Shown piece by piece: positions 1 through 9,148 of a stretch of DNA of 64,000 bases (positions within the stretch are counted from its first letter, which is position 1; each line of letters starts with the position of its first letter). This DNA is from Succinimonas sp045124755 (lineage in GTDB: Bacteria > Pseudomonadota > Gammaproteobacteria > Enterobacterales > Succinivibrionaceae): the NCBI RefSeq assembly GCF_045124755.1, contig NZ_JBGVMK010000025.1; one strand, 5' to 3'. The notes beneath the pieces were generated by a model. That model made no database searches and was not told where the DNA came from. It saw nothing but the letters and a program-made list of their open reading frames with translations. A program made the position numbers and the translations under genes.

Positions 1-346
1 CCCCGGAGCTTTCCGGTTCTCCGGGGATTGCCCGGGATCTCCGGGACTTTTTCCGGGGCCGCTACATCTTTGACGAGACCTGTCTCACCGGCTGAGCCGA
101 AAACGGGAGACCGGTTTTCCGGAAGCGCCGGAGGCCGTAAAGGAATCCCGGGCGGTTCTGACTCCCTTGAGTCCCCCGCCCGGATCACTATCTTTGTGAA
201 AAACATCAGAATTTTGTCAGGCGAGTCCCCCGGAGACCGGCTGAAAAAATCTATAATGCCCGGAGACGGCAATGCTGCGAAAGCGGCGGCCCCGCTCTTG
301 CGCAGCAGCGTCCGGAACGGCAAGGTTCCGGACAGGAGACTCAAGA

Positions 347-1021
347 ATGACCCTGACCTATATTCTCTGTATTTCAGTTCCGCTGACCCTGACTTTGATT
401 GTATGCCTTACCTGTTATCTCAAGCATGTCAAAAGCAAGTCTCAGGGACTGGAAGCAGCATGCATGAGTCTCCTGTCCCAGATCTTTGCGCTCTTCAAAA
501 GAAAATACGCCATGATCCCCCGGCTCAACGAAAAGATCCGGGAATACGCTGCCGGAGAAAACGACCTTTTGAAGGAAATCGACAAGGAAGCCACCTTAGC
601 GGGAGTAGCGGCGGAAAACCTGAAAAGAAACTGCCGCGCCCCCGGAGCCTTCAGCGAGCTCCGGAACCGGGAAAACACCATCTTTCTCCGCATGACCGCC
701 CTCCGGGATCGTCTCAGACGTTATCCCGCCCTCCTGAGCACCGCCTCCTACCGGGAAATATCAGAGGAGCTCAAGGCTCAGGACAGCAAAATCGACTTCA
801 ATATCCGGCAGTACAATGACGCCGCCCGGGAATTCAACGGCTACTGTCACCGCGGGCTCATCCGGCGTCTGATCCTAAAGCTTCTGGGAGTAAGCCCCGA
901 GGCTCCCCTCATCGAGGATCTCCTCCCCGCGCTCCCGGAGGAAGATAACAAGGAATCTCAGGCTGCTCCTGATGCCACAGCTAACGAAGTCAAGTCTGCC
1001 GCCCCCGCTTCGAAAAACTGA
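347..1021 (+). CDS. LemA family membrane protein
   Basis: 224-residue protein with one N-terminal transmembrane helix (about residues 4-24, ILCISVPLTLTLIVCLTCYL) followed by a long helical domain. The stretch around IPRLNEKIREYA and the later FNIRQYNDAAREFN match the LemA family, whose members are inner-membrane proteins of poorly defined role with a helical domain. The C-terminal tail is rich in Ala, Glu and Pro and probably disordered. I chose the ATG at 347 because AGGAG lies 8 nt upstream and the membrane helix starts right after it; an upstream in-frame ATG at 272 would put an Arg-rich stretch before the helix. It stands alone on the plus strand. Family assignment is likely; function is unknown. 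Confidence 0.75.
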   Translation: MTLTYILCISVPLTLTLIVCLTCYLKHVKSKSQGLEAACMSLLSQIFALFKRKYAMIPRLNEKIREYAAGENDLLKEIDKEATLAGVAAENLKRNCRAPGAFSELRNRENTIFLRMTALRDRLRRYPALLSTASYREISEELKAQDSKIDFNIRQYNDAAREFNGYCHRGLIRRLILKLLGVSPEAPLIEDLLPALPEEDNKESQAAPDATANEVKSAAPASKN

Positions 1022-1083
1022 ACCTCTGTCCCGGGGATAATTCCGCATTCCGGAAAATCACCTGTTCCGGTTCTCCGTCTCCC

Positions 1084-1734
1084 TTGGCCCGCCTGAGCTT
1101 TATCAGGTATTCGCTCATTCTCATTAGCGCCGCATTCCCAAATTCCCGCTTTCCTTCTCGGTTTGCTGCTGTTATCAGCATGCGCCGCCACGGCAAATTC
1201 AAGGATCATTTTCGTCTGCCCCGTCCGCGCTTCTGCCTTATTTACACAGGAGGCGAAGTCCCGACAAAGAAGCTAAGGTTTTCGGAGACGTACGAGACGG
1301 AGGAGACTGACTGCGATGATCTTGATTTTGGGATCAAGGTCATGAGCTCAGAAGGTTATGATACCGTGACGGGGCAATACATCGGCGTTTGCAAGCTTGC
1401 CGCAGATCTCAGACAAGATCGCAAGGATCGGGTAGAATTTGTCAGACTGCTCCGGGAAGAGTGCGAGAAGAAAGGATACGGACTTTTTGTGAAGTTTATT
1501 GATGACCATAAAGCAGAAATGGAGTGTGAAATGGAACAGGTATTTAAGTCTGAGCAAGAATTCAGCGATTATATGGATGAGAAAGAGAATAAATTGACTG
1601 AAACAATCAGAAATCAGACGATAATCGAGCTTTATGATAAGAAGCAAATCAGTTTAGAGAATGCTGCAAGCAATCTCAGCATGACTGTTCCGGAATTTGA
1701 AGAACTGCTGAAAAAGCAGAAAACGTCAGCCTGA
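1084..1734 (+). pseudogene. remnant of an Rpn-like PD-(D/E)XK family gene
   Basis: The open frame has no convincing N-terminus: its first 50 residues look like translated noncoding DNA. The later part is protein-like, with FVRLLREECEKKGYG and FVKFIDDHKAEME followed by a charged helical tail ending in EFEELLKKQKTSA. That layout resembles the C-terminal part of Rpn-like recombination-promoting nuclease or transposase-like proteins, which often carry a helical tail after the nuclease core. The nuclease core itself (E-x-K, QxxxY) is not visible, so I read this as a 5'-truncated relic; the true remaining coding part probably begins near 1250. It could instead be a small unrelated gene. Confidence 0.4.
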
Positions 1735-2444
1735 GCGCTGTTTTCTTGGGTTTTCGGTAACCGGCATCAGTAATATCAGTCCTTAAGTTCGGGGGATCTA
1801 ATCCCCCGATTTACCGGTGCTTCCATCCCTTAAATCTGGATGCTGCTTATTGCTCTAAATCTGCGCTAAGTGTCCAGGTATCACCGAAGTCCTGAATCCC
1901 CTCCTCTCCGCAAGGGCAAAAACAGTTTCTCTGAGGCATTTTTATGACCTGTTCAGGACAGCCTGTTCCTTTCTCCGGGGAATGTCCTCTGGCCAATCTC
2001 CGCATACCGAAGGTTTCAGAAAGAGTGTTTCCTCTGCTTAAGTTCCGGAAGTTTCCCTCCCTGACTCTGGGCCTTGGGACGGCCGGGATCTCCTCTCCGC
2101 CAGGATGCGGCATACAGCAGTTCTCAGACATCACCGGCCCTTGTGCCATCAATACCGGGAGGAACAAAGGTTAAGGCTCCGCGGAATCATAATTAAAGCG
2201 GGAAGACGCCTTTGGCGCTTCCTGTTCAGTGATTAAAGGGGCGCTGCCCCTTTACCCCGGAAACAGCCTCGTGTTACCTGAAAATGAACGCATGACCGCC
2301 GCCAGAGGCCGGAATATGGGCGCATACATACAGGCACGAGCCGGATCCTGATGCATCTCTGATCAGATATGAGGCGCCGAGATCAGCGAGGGCGGCATTC
2401 ACCTGAGCTTGCACGGCGCCGGAACTCATCTCCCCGGAAGATAG

Positions 2445-2473
2445 CAAAAAGGCCCGGACTGACAGCCCGGGCC
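2445..2473 (-). terminator. second intrinsic terminator-like hairpin
   Basis: Stem GGCCCGG (2451-2457) pairs with CCGGGCC (2467-2473). On the minus strand the stem is followed by TTTTTG. It lies behind the first terminator of the PP2C operon and may be a backup. Confidence 0.5.
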
Positions 2474-2730
2474 GCGCCTGAGTTTGGGGTTATGCCGGGG
2501 CAGGGACGCTTTCCCGCCCGCTCAATCCCGGGATGTCAAAAAAGCCCCCTGAACAGGAGCGAGAAATGATTCCGCAAAGGTCAGACTGACTGACCTCCCT
2601 GCTTTCAAAAAGGCACTTGAAAGGGAGCCTCCTCAGGCCAGACGCAGCCCCAAAAAACGTCCTTCCGGCTTCTTCTGCGGGTATATCAGGCCGTTTCTCC
2701 GACAGGCTTCTTCGGTTCCTTCCGGAGCTT

Positions 2731-2770
2731 TGCAAAGAAAAACCCGGCATCCTGTCAGCCGGGTTCTTTC
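2731..2770 (-). terminator. intrinsic terminator of the PP2C-AAA operon
   Basis: Perfect 8-bp stem AACCCGGC (2741-2748) with GCCGGGTT (2758-2765). On the minus strand it is followed by TTTCTTTG. It sits about 25 bp after the stop codon of the PP2C gene. Confidence 0.7.
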
Positions 2771-2788
2771 AGATTTTCCAAATGGAGA

Positions 2789-3577
2789 TCAGACCCTGAT
2801 AATCATAATGGTGGTGTCATCCAGGGATCCGTTTTTCCGGGCCTCGGCAATTATCGCATCCGTCTTTTCCAGATCCGAGATATCATCCCGGCCCATGATA
2901 TCCTCCATAAAGTCGGCGCTGGTGTATTCATGAACGCCGTCCGAAGAGAGCAGATATACTCCGGCCAGATCTCCGGCTTCCCGAAAACGCTTCGCATTAA
3001 TCCTGGTAAGATACCGGGGAGAACCGGCGCCGAGACAGCTCTGGATCTCGCAGCGGTTGCAATGCTCCGCAGCCTCGAAGGCTCCGGAATCAATGAGCCA
3101 CTGATAGGTGGTGTGATCCGAGGTGATCTGCTTTATAAAGATGCCGCTCATCACCTGAAGCCGGGTGTTTCCGGTATGGAGATACCAGGCCCCGCCCTCG
3201 TTCATGAAAAGCGCGGTAAAGGTGGTGGCCATGATCTCCTTGCCCGGGGTTTTCTGGGCCTGGGAAACAAGATCCCCGTTCAGAGTCCGGATGAGATCCT
3301 GAAGAGTCTTCTCCGCTTCCTTGTCTTCAGAAGAAAGCTTAAGCTCCTTAGCCTTCTCCATGAGATCCCTGAGGACAAAGCCGGACGCCTCATGGCCGCC
3401 GGGATTGCCGCCCACCCCGTCCGCCACGGCAAAAACGCCGGGGATTTCAGCCGTGAGTTCCCCCCGGAAGACGTTCAAAACCTGAGAACCGGCAGGATTT
3501 CCGGGCTGACATACCAAAGCATGATCCTCGCATTCCGCATGCTCCGGCCCCCGCACGATCTGACATGCAATCTTCAT
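2789..3577 (-). CDS. PP2C-family Ser/Thr protein phosphatase
   Basis: 262-residue single-domain PP2C (PPM) phosphatase, expected to hydrolyse phospho-Ser/Thr using two metal ions. Visible motifs are ECEDHAL near residue 15, VADGVGG at 51-57 (metal ligand D53), HTGNTRL in place of the usual GDSR motif, SSDGVHEY and the C-terminal SLDDTT. The metal-binding Asp residues are present, so activity is likely. No membrane segment or regulatory domain is seen. It is the last gene of a five-gene operon; the AAA+ gene's stop lies only 2 nt upstream of this start, implying translational coupling. The presumed job is to reset phosphorylation marks read by the FHA protein encoded upstream; that link is inference. 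Confidence 0.88.
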   Translation of the reverse strand: MKIACQIVRGPEHAECEDHALVCQPGNPAGSQVLNVFRGELTAEIPGVFAVADGVGGNPGGHEASGFVLRDLMEKAKELKLSSEDKEAEKTLQDLIRTLNGDLVSQAQKTPGKEIMATTFTALFMNEGGAWYLHTGNTRLQVMSGIFIKQITSDHTTYQWLIDSGAFEAAEHCNRCEIQSCLGAGSPRYLTRINAKRFREAGDLAGVYLLSSDGVHEYTSADFMEDIMGRDDISDLEKTDAIIAEARKNGSLDDTTIMIIRV

Positions 3578-3579
3578 TT

Positions 3580-5532
3580 TTACGCCTCCCCCTGGTCATG
3601 TCTGGTTAATTCGCATTTCAATACGGCCGGAGTCTCGGCAATGCTCTTAATATCTCCCGCCACTACGGAAAGCACCTTGATATCGGCATTCTGCTCCACC
3701 CGGTTATCAAAAAGATAACGGGACAAAGGATTTATGAGATAGGACTCCACCACATTGCCGATGCCGCGGCCGCCGTTATCCAGGTTCCGGAGCGCCAGAG
3801 CATTGAGCTCCGCCACCGCCCGTTCGTCAAGAACAAGGCCGATCTTCTTGTTTCTCAGGAGATTCTCGCAGATGCGCTCCAGAAGAGAGGCCAGAATATC
3901 CGCGGCCACATCCGGTCTTATGAAATCAAAGACCACGATGTTTTCGCCGATGCGGTTCAGGATCTCCGGCCGGTTCAGGGTAAACTTGAAGTGATTTTCA
4001 ATAGCGGCCCGCACCTTCTTCTGGACGTCCTCGTAGGGCTCCTCGGGAGTAACATTCTTCCTGCGGCCGCCGTCCCTGTCCGGAACGTAGATGCCCAGGT
4101 TGCTGGTAAAGATAATCACGCTTTCTGAAAAGTACACCGTATTCCCCTGCCCGTCGGTGAGGCGGCCGTCCTCCAGGATCTGCAGGAACTTGTCCAGAAT
4201 GGTGGGATGCGCCTTTTCAATTTCATCAAAGAGCAGAATGGAGAACGGGTTATCCCGGACAGCATTGGTAAGCTGACCGCCGGCCTCGTAGCCCACGTAT
4301 CCCGGAGGGGCGCCTAAAAGTCTCTGGTCGCTGTGGGACTGCCCGAATTCGCTCATGTCAAACCGGATGCAACGGCTTTCGTCTCCGAAGAGCTTCTGCG
4401 CCAGGGTTTTGGCGGTTTCGGTCTTGCCGGTGCCGGTGGGCCCCGCAAAAAACAGCACTCCCTTGGGCTTGGTATGGGAGGAGTGCTGGAGGCCGTCCAT
4501 GCCCACAATGGCTCTTTTTATGACATCCAGAGTTCTGGTAAGGGCCAGATCCTGCCCCTTCACCCGTTTCCGGAAATCCTCCTCGGCATGAGCAAAATCA
4601 TCATGCTTCAGAGTCTGCCAGGGATTGTCCGTAATGCCGAAGCGATAAAGATCCACCACCTTGCAGAGATCCGAAATGCGGAACCGCTGCTTTCTGGACA
4701 GGAGGGAGAGGCCGTTAAGGGCCGTATACGAAAACCCCGCGGTAAGGCCGGTAAAGCGCTGCTTCAGCTTATAAATGGCGTCCTGGCCGGACTCGCCCTG
4801 ATAGGCCGCCATGTCTTCCCGGTAAATATCCGAATCAAAGAAGGAGCGGAACTGAGTATCAATGAAATTAAAGCGTTCATCCTTGCCGGGCGTGCTGATG
4901 GTGATGGTCTTGGCGGAAGGATTATCCAGAAAAAGCCAGCTGGGAAGGTCATTAACCTTGTTCACCAGAAGCACCAGGGAATTCTTAAGACGGACGCCGT
5001 TTGCGACCTCCACGTCCTTGCCCCGGAGAGCGGATTCCTGGAGCTTGGTAAAGCTGAGCACGTCCGGCTGCTGCATGGAATTAGGAGCCACAATGTAGCG
5101 GGAAACGAAATCCATGATGATCACCGCGGATTCCACCTCCTGCTCCAGAGCCATGCTGACTACATCCGGGGCGGTGGGAGCCCTTCCGGTGAACTGAGCC
5201 TGAATAACTTTATTAAGGCCCTGAGTCTCCACATTCTGATTAACCAGCTTCCCGAATTCGTCCATGGCGTTTTCAGAGTCATTGGCGTCCGTGAAAAAAC
5301 CCCGGATATGGCTGTAAAAAATCACATGCTGATAGCCCAGGTTCTTGTAGAAGGCGTAAAGATAGGAATTTAAGTCCAGAATCTCCCCCTTGGAAGCATA
5401 ATTATTCTCTTCCGGGTAAACATACTTGTCCAGAATGTTCCCCTCCAGAATAATAAGGGGCTTGATGCGGTTAAAGATCCCGAGCTCCCGATGCCACTTA
5501 GGGCCGTCAAAAGTCTGTTTCGTATTATCCAT
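3580..5532 (-). CDS. Clp-type AAA+ ATPase with a P-loop-less N-terminal half
   Basis: 650 residues. The C-terminal half is a ClpB/ClpA D2-like AAA+ module: Walker A GPTGTGKT (364-371), pore-loop GYVG (411-414), Walker B SILLFDE (431-437), sensor 1 in FTSNLG (about 478), arginine-finger region RPEILNRIG (521-529), and a ClpB C-terminal small domain. The N-terminal 300 residues resemble a second nucleotide-binding fold (IIMDFVSRY near 139) but show no Walker A, so that half is probably a degenerate regulatory or substrate-binding domain. No ClpP-binding loop is evident. The expected role is ATP-driven remodelling of a partner, perhaps the coiled-coil protein or the radical enzyme of the same operon (inference). 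It is followed 2 nt later by PP2C and preceded by radical SAM with a 13-nt gap. Confidence 0.85.
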   Translation of the reverse strand: MDNTKQTFDGPKWHRELGIFNRIKPLIILEGNILDKYVYPEENNYASKGEILDLNSYLYAFYKNLGYQHVIFYSHIRGFFTDANDSENAMDEFGKLVNQNVETQGLNKVIQAQFTGRAPTAPDVVSMALEQEVESAVIIMDFVSRYIVAPNSMQQPDVLSFTKLQESALRGKDVEVANGVRLKNSLVLLVNKVNDLPSWLFLDNPSAKTITISTPGKDERFNFIDTQFRSFFDSDIYREDMAAYQGESGQDAIYKLKQRFTGLTAGFSYTALNGLSLLSRKQRFRISDLCKVVDLYRFGITDNPWQTLKHDDFAHAEEDFRKRVKGQDLALTRTLDVIKRAIVGMDGLQHSSHTKPKGVLFFAGPTGTGKTETAKTLAQKLFGDESRCIRFDMSEFGQSHSDQRLLGAPPGYVGYEAGGQLTNAVRDNPFSILLFDEIEKAHPTILDKFLQILEDGRLTDGQGNTVYFSESVIIFTSNLGIYVPDRDGGRRKNVTPEEPYEDVQKKVRAAIENHFKFTLNRPEILNRIGENIVVFDFIRPDVAADILASLLERICENLLRNKKIGLVLDERAVAELNALALRNLDNGGRGIGNVVESYLINPLSRYLFDNRVEQNADIKVLSVVAGDIKSIAETPAVLKCELTRHDQGEA

Positions 5533-5545
5533 GGCAAATTAGTCC

Positions 5546-6214
5546 TTAATGTTGATTCTGCGTGTGTTCCGGCGCGGTCTCATCCCCGCAGGTCTCCCCG
5601 CCGATGGTTACCCCTTTGGCCAGAAGAGCCTCCCGGAGCTCCCGGGGATACTCCGGACGATGAATGCCCGCGGAGATAAAGCCGTCCCGGGTTCTGAAAT
5701 TCTGCACCTCGTTGCGTCCGTTCTTAAGGTATTCCCGGTAACGTTCCTCAAGAGCGGGGTTCAGGATATGGATCTCCTGATTGTCCGATCCCCGGAGAAA
5801 GCAATTGGTATTCCGGGACTCCACATAGGGGCCGTCAATAACCACGGCAAGCTGGTCAAGAATATCCCGGTACCCCCGGTTCCGGAGCTCCCGCAGCCGG
5901 AAGCCGCTGTAGGCCAAAATGTCCGCCGAGATCTCCCGGAGCCGGGGCAGAAGCTCCCTTAAGGCCTCCGGCTGCTCAAAGGGATCGCCTCCGGTAAGAG
6001 TGAAGCCGTCTATGCCCTCGGCGCCCCGGGTTTCTCTGATGGCGTTTATCATTTTGAGCACTGTGTCCCCGGAAACCAGATACCGGGGATCCTGCTTCCA
6101 GAGCTCGGGGTTGCTGCAGCCCGGGCAGCCCCGGCTGCAGCCGGCAAACCAGATGCCGACGCGCTTCCCAGGGCCCAGCACCCTGAGAGGATAGAGAAGC
6201 CGGGCTACATACAT
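5546..6214 (-). CDS. NrdG-like radical SAM protein (4Fe-4S single-cluster domain)
   Basis: 222 residues. Cysteines 26, 30 and 33 (CSRGCPGC) form the radical SAM CX3CX2C motif, and TGGDPFEQ at 74-81 is the GGE-like SAM-binding motif. The fold corresponds to short activases such as NrdG (anaerobic ribonucleotide reductase activator) that generate glycyl radicals. No NrdD or other glycyl-radical enzyme is nearby, so the substrate is unknown. The longer frame starting at 6277 would overlap the FHA gene by 57 nt; I chose the ATG at 6214, 4 nt after the FHA stop, which puts the family's N-terminal strand (VARLLYPLRVLGPG) at the start. Its place between FHA and AAA+ genes suggests a modifying enzyme under phospho-control (inference). 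Confidence 0.8.
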   Translation of the reverse strand: MYVARLLYPLRVLGPGKRVGIWFAGCSRGCPGCSNPELWKQDPRYLVSGDTVLKMINAIRETRGAEGIDGFTLTGGDPFEQPEALRELLPRLREISADILAYSGFRLRELRNRGYRDILDQLAVVIDGPYVESRNTNCFLRGSDNQEIHILNPALEERYREYLKNGRNEVQNFRTRDGFISAGIHRPEYPRELREALLAKGVTIGGETCGDETAPEHTQNQH

Positions 6215-6218
6215 GGGG

Positions 6219-6926
6219 TCAGACCCCGGTCTCATAGGCCACGATAAAGCAGCCCGCCTGGGACTTTGTCCAGTCATCCGGCCAGCGATCCCCCATGGAG
6301 ACCTTATCCCCGTCCTTCAGCACTTCGGTAGAACCGGGAGACATCTTCACATTATTGATATAGGTGCCGTTTTTGCCCTTATCAACGAAAGCGAGACGGT
6401 CTCCCATGACATGGATCTCCGCATGGAGACGGCTGGTGTAATCCCGGGAAGCCAGATAATCCGCCATGACATTCTCCCGGCCGATCACGGTAATGGGATG
6501 CAGGGTGTCAATTTTAAGAATGCATCTCCCGTCCGGAGCGTTCAGTGAGGCAATAACCTTGTTTACCGGCTTCGGGGCGGGGGGCTCCGGGGCAGGAGCT
6601 CCGGAAGATCCCTGAAGCAGGCTTTTGTCCACCAGAGTCTTTTCGATCAAAAACTTGAGATTCTCATGACAGGCAACGCACTGCTTGGCCACAACCCGGT
6701 TAGCCCGGCCGCACTTCGGACAGATCTTGGCCCAATCCTTTCCCGGGGGAACGGCGTTATCCTCCGGAGCTTTCTTACCGGGGTCAGGATCCGGGGCCGG
6801 CTTAGGCGCCTCCTTGTCCACAGATTTAACGCCGGAAAGATCCCAGCCGCAGTTTTCGTTAATGCAAAAGGCGCTGCCGGGGGAATTCTCGGCGCCGCAT
6901 TTGGGACAAATCTTTACTCTGGCCAT
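6219..6926 (-). CDS. double zinc-ribbon and FHA-domain protein
   Basis: 235 residues. Two zinc-ribbon motifs lead the protein: CPKCGAENSPGSAFC near residue 8 and CPKCGRANRVVAKQC near 70, separated by a Pro/Asp/Lys-rich linker. A second Pro/Ala-rich linker connects to a C-terminal FHA domain with the hallmark residues: VIGRE, SRLHAEI and NGTYINN. FHA domains bind phosphothreonine peptides, so this protein should recognise a kinase-phosphorylated partner; the ribbons may bind protein or nucleic acid. It lies in the operon between the coiled-coil gene (108-nt gap upstream) and radical SAM (4-nt gap downstream). The dual-ribbon layout recalls the protein at 63223-63789, a sign that this genome uses such adaptors more than once. 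Confidence 0.88.
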   Translation of the reverse strand: MARVKICPKCGAENSPGSAFCINENCGWDLSGVKSVDKEAPKPAPDPDPGKKAPEDNAVPPGKDWAKICPKCGRANRVVAKQCVACHENLKFLIEKTLVDKSLLQGSSGAPAPEPPAPKPVNKVIASLNAPDGRCILKIDTLHPITVIGRENVMADYLASRDYTSRLHAEIHVMGDRLAFVDKGKNGTYINNVKMSPGSTEVLKDGDKVSMGDRWPDDWTKSQAGCFIVAYETGV

Positions 6927-7034
6927 GGATTTTAAGTTCTCCTTGTCACAATCATAATTCCTGCTTAATTGATGCTTCGTTTACGCTCTGTTTCCGCTCG
7001 ATTGCCGCATCATTCCCGCTCAGTCCGGAGATCT

Positions 7035-8495
7035 TCAGCTGCCTTCCTGGGGGAGATGCATTTGCTGTTGCGCCGAAGCAGGGGCGGTACGGACAATTCT
7101 GCGGGCGTTCTCCACCTCCTGGATATCCTCCCGGGCGCACTCATAATCACTGATATTGAACACCTGAGCATACTCCGCATCAGGAGGAAGCTCGCTCCCG
7201 CGGTTCAGCACCAGCCCCTTTTCCGCCAGCTTCTCCCGGATCTTGCGGTAGCCGGAGCAGAAGCTTTCCATATCCTGCCGGAGCCGCTCGGATTCCGCGG
7301 GATCCGGATCCCGATCCTCGGTGTCCAAAGCGCCCAGCTCCATGCACATGTCGCCGTTGGAATCGTAGGTGACGCTCACCGCCGCCTCTTCGTTAAAGCG
7401 GTAAAGGCCGCTCTTCACAATACCGTCCGGCCGGGCCTTGAGGCCCCCGATAAGACGGTAGCCCATCTCCGCCATAACCTCGTTGATGGCAGCGCTGATA
7501 TACCTTTCGGCATCCCGCTTGGCCAGAGTCTGATGAATAACATCGATTTCCGCTTTCAGAAAGGTCAGGGAAGAACGGGTTACCGGGAAGGTCTTGGGGG
7601 GTACGCCGGCTTCCCGGCAGATGGCGAGATACTCATCGCTGAGAGCGCCGTATTCCTCCCGGAGGTTTTCGTAATCGGTAAGCTTACGGTTGAGCTCCTT
7701 AAGCCGGGGCTCCAGACTGATGGCGGCAAAGCTCCTTAAGTACTCGGCATTATGGTTGCCCTTCTCCGCGGCGTGGAGCGCGTTCTCCAGAGCGTCGATC
7801 TCATCCTGAATCTGCGAGGTGGCCACCCGGCCGCATACGGTTTTTCTGAAAGACTCCTCCATGCGGGCAATTTCCTCCTCGGCAGCCTTCCGGGCCTCAT
7901 GAAGCTTTTCCTGCCGCTTCTGCTCCTCCTCCGCGGCCTTCCGGATCTTCTCCTGCTGTTCCTTCTCCCGCCGCTGCCGTTCCTCTTCGGCCAGCTGCTT
8001 GGAAAGATCGGCGATCTCGGAGGTCAGCTTTTCGGTATAGGCGGCGGAAATGCTTTTAGCCACCCGGGGCACTCCGTCCATCACCACCCGGAAACGATCG
8101 GCCACCTTCTGAAAATCAGCCAGAATATCCTTCAGGGTCTGTTCATTCTCCGTATTGCGATCCCGGGAGCGCGCGGCCACGATCTCCTGCGCCACGGCTT
8201 CCACGTCCCCGGTGAATTTCCGGTACTCCTGCGTGGGAGCAATGCCGAACTCTTCGATTTTTTCCTTAAGTCCCTGAATCTGCTCCCGGCCGGCATTCAG
8301 AGCCACCTCCAGCCCCCGGGAACTGGAATTGATGCTGTCCTTGAGATCCCGCACTCTTTTTTTGCGGGCCTCCTCCATCAGGCGTTTTCTTTCCTCTTCG
8401 CGTCTCTTGCGTTCCAGCTCTTCCCGTCTCTTGCGCTCCAGCTCCCGCCGGCGTCTCTCCTCCAGGGAAATTCTGCTGTCCTTGGGTCCGCTCAT
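7035..8495 (-). CDS. long coiled-coil protein heading the phospho-signalling operon
   Basis: 486 residues. Residues 10-60 are a nearly uninterrupted run of Arg, Glu and Lys (ERKRREELERKRREEERKR), followed by heptad-rich helices to about residue 300 with a second Glu/Gln/Lys-rich segment (ERQRREKEQQEKIRKA). The C-terminal 150 residues are more globular (GYRLIGGLKARPDG and beta-like VSVTYDSNGDM). No catalytic motif is recognised. The ATG at 8495 has an excellent AGAGGAG 8 nt upstream, preferred over the ORF's first ATG at 8564. As first gene of the operon it may be the scaffold or filament on which the FHA, AAA+ and radical SAM proteins act; that is inference from gene order only. Confidence 0.7.
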   Translation of the reverse strand: MSGPKDSRISLEERRRRELERKRREELERKRREEERKRLMEEARKKRVRDLKDSINSSSRGLEVALNAGREQIQGLKEKIEEFGIAPTQEYRKFTGDVEAVAQEIVAARSRDRNTENEQTLKDILADFQKVADRFRVVMDGVPRVAKSISAAYTEKLTSEIADLSKQLAEEERQRREKEQQEKIRKAAEEEQKRQEKLHEARKAAEEEIARMEESFRKTVCGRVATSQIQDEIDALENALHAAEKGNHNAEYLRSFAAISLEPRLKELNRKLTDYENLREEYGALSDEYLAICREAGVPPKTFPVTRSSLTFLKAEIDVIHQTLAKRDAERYISAAINEVMAEMGYRLIGGLKARPDGIVKSGLYRFNEEAAVSVTYDSNGDMCMELGALDTEDRDPDPAESERLRQDMESFCSGYRKIREKLAEKGLVLNRGSELPPDAEYAQVFNISDYECAREDIQEVENARRIVRTAPASAQQQMHLPQEGS

Positions 8496-8653
8496 ATCAT
8501 GTTCTCCTCTTGATACCGGCATCTCCAGAGCTGCCGGTATCCCATAAGCTGTCGGTCTTTTCATAAGCCGCCGGAACCACCCGGCGCTCCCGGGAATTAT
8601 CCGGTTAATCCTAATGGCAATTTTATTTACAAAGGCCCTGTACCGTAAAACAA

Positions 8654-8681
8654 CTCATAGCTTTTTTGATACCGATGTCAA
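8654..8681 (-). promoter_or_regulatory. candidate sigma-70 promoter of the coiled-coil/FHA/AAA operon
   Basis: On the minus strand a consensus -35 TTGACA (8676-8681) is followed after 16 nt by TATGAG (8654-8659). It points at the coiled-coil gene about 150 nt downstream. The -10 is weak; a second AT-rich TAAAAT candidate lies closer to the gene. Confidence 0.4.
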
Positions 8682-9148
8682 TAATTTTGGAGATACCTTT
8701 CTATACAAATTCACTTTTTATATGAATTACGGCGATGGCGCGGAAGATAAGGCTCTGATTTTCCGGAGTTTTCCTGGCGGGAAACTCCGGATGATCCGGA
8801 AAAGCGCCGGAAAAAAAGAGACAGAGACACCAGCTGAAAATTTCAGGAGATGGCAGGAAACAGAGGAAGAGACGAGATGGCGGCGCTGCCGGAGATGAAT
8901 GGATGATTTTTGCCGGGAGGAAAACGCCAGAGCCCCCTGATAAAAAATACCGCTTCAGTTTTTCAGGGGCGAGGGGGCAGCGAAACATGCTGTCAAAACT
9001 CCTGATACCCCGGAGTTTGCTAAAGCCCGCAGCTCTCCGGGGAGCTGCTTTAAGGCGGGTTTTCTCACCACGGCAGCAGACGGGAAACAGATGTCAGAAT
9101 AGTGCCGCCGAACAGTACAGAACTCTCCTCAGGATCCGGAACCAAGCC
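8682..9148. other. intergenic stretch
   Basis: No credible gene between the operon promoter and the stop codon of the AAA-ATPase-like gene. Short frames here lack ribosome binding sites. Confidence 0.5.

Larger units (their letters stand above)
1735..2788. other. gene-poor stretch
   Basis: About 1 kb without a credible gene. Short open frames here lack ribosome binding sites and compositional support. The only clear structures are two hairpins at the right end that look like terminators for the minus-strand operon arriving from the right. Confidence 0.5.

Noticed and set aside
28..819. 263-residue plus-strand frame overlapping the LemA gene
   Set aside because: Residue composition is frame-shadow-like (Arg/Pro/Ser rich), with no ribosome-binding site; the LemA frame explains the region.
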